IMG/VR virus record: IMGVR_UViG_3300019762_000018
Span: 1-36,145 of that record
From: a virus
Reading direction: 5' to 3' (one strand)
Length of the DNA: 36,145 nucleotides
The translations under genes were made by a program, and so were the position numbers. Below, piece after piece: positions 34,128 through 36,145 of the stretch. The notes under the pieces were generated by a model. That model was not told the DNA's origin. It made no database searches and worked only from the letters and a program-made list of their open reading frames with translations. Each line of letters starts with the position of its first letter. Within the stretch, counting starts at the first letter, position 1.

Positions 34128-35087
34128 ATGCCAAATATAACAGAAACGATACCGAGAGTAGTTCCTTACACTACAACTCCAACAAGGACAAGTCCATCGA
34201 CTTTCTTTGAGGATAGAGAAACAAGGCTACAAGAGGAAGAAACTAGAATACCACAGCAAAATACACAGGCTGATAGTATAAACACTTTTGCAACTCAAGC
34301 TAACGCTTTAAAAGATGAAGTAAACACAGCAAGAGATGAAGCAGTAACAAGTGCAAATGTAGCAACAGCAGGGGTTAATTATAAAGGCGATTGGGTAGCA
34401 GGTTACAATACAACAGGTTACTCTTTAAATATGAGCGTATCTTATTCAGATGGATATAATTATCGTTCTAAAGTAAATAACAACTTAGTAGAGCCAACAA
34501 GCCAAACAAATACATCAAATTGGGATTATATAGAAGCTGTAAGCCCTGCACAGTTAGCTTTAAAAGCAGACAAAGCAGATGTGTATACAATAGATGAAGC
34601 TGATAACCTTTTAGGTACAAAACTACCAATAAACAATCCAACAGCTACAGGAACACAAACATTTCCACGCTCAATACTAGGCTTCAACGATGCAGATAGA
34701 GTATTCACAATAGGTACAAGCACAGGCGATGCTATTTACGAGTATGTAGACCCAAGTGGTACCATTGTTGGTAAGAATAGTAATGGTGAGTATTGGAAGT
34801 ATGTTGATGGGATGCTTATTTGTAAGCATACAATACCAGGGCTTAGTACGGAAAGTATAGAAGGGAATTTATTTTCAAGTTTGGCTATTTTGTGGACATA
34901 CCCAAACTCTTTTATAGAAAAACCAACTTGTGCAGCCGATTGTGTTTTTCGTTCAAGATTTATAACACTAACAGGTGCAGAATCAGGACTTTCATCTATT
35001 TCTGCTTCATTTTCGTTTCTGAGCACGGTTAGTTCAGTGGCGGTAACACCCGCATATCTTATGGCAATAGGGAGATGGAAAGTATGA
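34128..35087 (+). CDS. Tail fibre protein
   Basis: 319 residues. An N-terminal tail-attachment segment with P-x-R-T-S-P-S-T-F, then a coiled coil (about residues 28-80), the G-D-W-V-A-G-Y-N-T-T-G-Y-S-L-N-x-S-V-S-Y-x-D-G-x-x-Y-R-S element common in phage fibres (about 90-115), a second coil, and a C-terminal receptor-binding domain (about 225-319) with D-G-M-L-I-C-K-H-T. It probably trimerises and binds the host. Leader GAAAGGATTTAA resembles the moron leader but no promoter is seen. Stop overlaps the next ATG (ATGA at 35084-35087). Confidence 0.75.
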   Translation: MPNITETIPRVVPYTTTPTRTSPSTFFEDRETRLQEEETRIPQQNTQADSINTFATQANALKDEVNTARDEAVTSANVATAGVNYKGDWVAGYNTTGYSLNMSVSYSDGYNYRSKVNNNLVEPTSQTNTSNWDYIEAVSPAQLALKADKADVYTIDEADNLLGTKLPINNPTATGTQTFPRSILGFNDADRVFTIGTSTGDAIYEYVDPSGTIVGKNSNGEYWKYVDGMLICKHTIPGLSTESIEGNLFSSLAILWTYPNSFIEKPTCAADCVFRSRFITLTGAESGLSSISASFSFLSTVSSVAVTPAYLMAIGRWKV

Positions 35088-35395
35088 GAATACTAATAAC
35101 AGAAATAGCAAGCAACGAAGTACCAAACTTCACAGTAATCGGTAAAACATTAACAATAGATAACGAAGTATTGGACTTCACAACAATACCTTTAGGTGCA
35201 ACAGTTAAAGCAGATGAAACAGATAATAAATACTTTAAAGGTGCAGAAGTAGATGAACTAGGCGAGATAACAGTATCAATCCTATTTCCATACAATGCAA
35301 CAACATTTGAAAAAGGCAAGACAATAGCTAAAGAGATTGAAGTTATTGAGGGCGTAGTTAATCCGTATGTAGAAATAATAGGGGGTATAAAATGA
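35084..35395 (+). CDS. Unknown protein downstream of the fibre, 103 aa
   Basis: Start at the ATGA junction (35084); an in-frame ATG at 35075 is also possible. Beta-rich with an acidic patch. Genes in this place often encode fibre assembly factors or fibre-associated proteins. ATGA overlap with the next gene. Not recognised. Confidence 0.5.
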   Translation: MRILITEIASNEVPNFTVIGKTLTIDNEVLDFTTIPLGATVKADETDNKYFKGAEVDELGEITVSILFPYNATTFEKGKTIAKEIEVIEGVVNPYVEIIGGIK

Positions 35396-35691
35396 AAATT
35401 ATTACAAAAGAAGATAAAGACGCAACACTTTTAAAATCACTAAAAGACAATATAGAAAGTGAAGTAAATAAACACCTAAACAATGAAGCTAAAAGCTATG
35501 GTTATGACAACATAGACAAAGCTAGAGCAGTTTCAACATCTACAGTACTAGAATGGCAACAAGATGGTATTTTATTTAACAAGCTTTATGATGATTGCTG
35601 GACTTTATATATCGCAGCACAAAACAATATAACTTTAGATTTTGATATAGAATTATTTAAATCAAATTTACCGATAGCACCAAAGGAATAA
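35392..35691 (+). CDS. Unknown tail-associated small protein, 99 aa
   Basis: The pattern S-Y-G-Y-D-N-I-D-K-A-R-A-V-S, then E-W-Q-Q-D-G-I-L-F-N-K-L-Y-D-D-C-W-T-L-Y (about residues 36-75) resembles small phage proteins downstream of tail fibres with Y-D-x-I-x-x-A and W-x-x-x-x-x-x-x-C motifs. Role unknown; perhaps fibre assembly. One base separates it from the holin gene. Confidence 0.55.
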   Translation: MKIITKEDKDATLLKSLKDNIESEVNKHLNNEAKSYGYDNIDKARAVSTSTVLEWQQDGILFNKLYDDCWTLYIAAQNNITLDFDIELFKSNLPIAPKE

Positions 35692-35692
35692 A

Positions 35693-36145
35693 ATGCCACC
35701 ATTAATAAAAAAAATAATACAAAAAGAAGTATTACAGCCTTTTGAAGTTCCAACAGAAGATGAAGAACACAAAGACTTATCTACTATTTTAGATGAAGAG
35801 ATTCAAAAGGTTAAGATAGAAGAACTTGAAAATGAAGAGGTTGTAAATTATGACTTTATAGAAGAAACACTAAAAGAAGAGGTTATTCCATTGGAAAATG
35901 AATGCGAAGTTAAAAACATATTAGTTGATATTAAAGAAAAGATTGTCGATTTAAGAAAACAAGACCACGATTCAAGTATCGATATCTTAAGAGAAACTCA
36001 TTATATTAAAAAAAATATGGCTTTGCATAATAAAACTACTTATACATTAATGTTTATTAGTGGTGTTGCTTTTGGTATGGCTGATGCAAAATGGATGCCT
36101 TACGCTTCATTATTATACGATGGTGTTAAACAAATTTTAGGTAAG
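35693..36145 (+). CDS. Holin, N-terminal part (gene continues at base 1)
   Basis: 151 codons open to the last base with no stop. An acidic N-terminal extension (residues 1-70), an amphipathic helix (V-D-I-K-E-K-I-V-D-L-R-K), and a hydrophobic segment (T-L-M-F-I-S-G-V-A-F-G-M-A-D-A, about residues 120-134), ending Q-I-L-G-K. The frame continues at base 1 with P-A-G-G-A-I-G, completing the L-G-x-P-x-G-G-x-x-G motif of GTA-type holins. The acidic extension is unusual for the family and may time lysis. Confidence 0.75.
   Translation, partial: MPPLIKKIIQKEVLQPFEVPTEDEEHKDLSTILDEEIQKVKIEELENEEVVNYDFIEETLKEEVIPLENECEVKNILVDIKEKIVDLRKQDHDSSIDILRETHYIKKNMALHNKTTYTLMFISGVAFGMADAKWMPYASLLYDGVKQILGK

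Noticed and set aside
1-36145. Temperate lifestyle with integrase and attachment site
   Set aside because: No tyrosine or serine recombinase, excisionase or attachment-like duplication was seen. The HTH gene at 10980 leaves a non-integrating temperate state possible but unproven.
1-36145. tRNA genes
   Set aside because: No cloverleaf with T-loop consensus was noticed on either strand in the intergenic regions; a tRNAscan run would settle it.

Overview
The window looks like the complete genome of an AT-rich siphovirus of a Gram-negative host. Its two ends join in frame inside one gene: the reading frame opened at 35693 runs off the last base and continues from base 1 to 489, and the peptide across the join matches the conserved glycine-rich start of the GTA-type three-TM holin family. 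The 36,145 bases are therefore probably a circular or circularly permuted map cut at an arbitrary point. The GH108-type endolysin and GTA-type holin point to a Gram-negative host, and the base composition would suit an Arcobacter- or Campylobacter-like bacterium; that host call is inference. TGA is used as a stop. I see no integrase, tRNA, CRISPR array or transposase.

Layout. 35.7 kb to 1.2 kb (through the ends): lysis (holin, endolysin, small membrane protein). 1.2-1.55 kb: a consensus promoter driving a terminator-ended RNA of about 73 nt, plus a second terminator. 1.5-3.5 kb: unknown early genes, including a possible tandem ribbon-helix-helix protein, and a strongly structured non-coding segment (2839-2940). 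3.4-5.5 kb: replication, with an initiator gene that carries three 21-bp-spaced iterons (lambda O-like), a small protein and a RecA-fold helicase. 5.5-11 kb: orphan cytosine methyltransferase, Rad52-like annealing protein, DUF1351 protein, HNH protein, a VRR-NUC nuclease that appears to need +1 frameshifting, and an SSB-like Q/N-rich protein. 11-15.2 kb: about 20 tiny overlapping genes, including DNA-binding, membrane, lipoprotein and exported proteins. 15.2-24.6 kb: terminase, portal, head morphogenesis, scaffold, capsid and head-tail joining. 25.2-35.7 kb: tail completion, terminator, tube, G/GT chaperones with a -1 frameshift, tape measure, tip and fibre.

Regulation is readable. (i) Four promoters in front of structural genes (17997, 21526, 27155, 29883) share two 15-bp direct repeats with a 19-bp period, ending exactly 8 bp before a TATAAT box. 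They look like late promoters that need a phage activator. (ii) Six promoters carry the palindrome TATAATGTTATA over the -10 box (two with one full 16-bp arm pair, one imperfect) and lead into a shared GGATTTAGAAA-type ribosome-binding leader. They drive early or accessory 'moron' genes, two of them inserted backwards in the tail operon. (iii) The two reverse-strand HNH-AP2 endonuclease genes share a short leader RNA in which three 6-nt elements co-vary. (iv) An operator-like palindrome sits over the -35 of an apparently leaderless HTH gene.

Recoding and unusual initiation recur: a prfB-like CCC-TGA-C +1 site in the nuclease, a lambda-identical GGGAAAG -1 site in the tail chaperone, and three genes whose best start is ATC or ATA placed 6 nt after a Shine-Dalgarno sequence.
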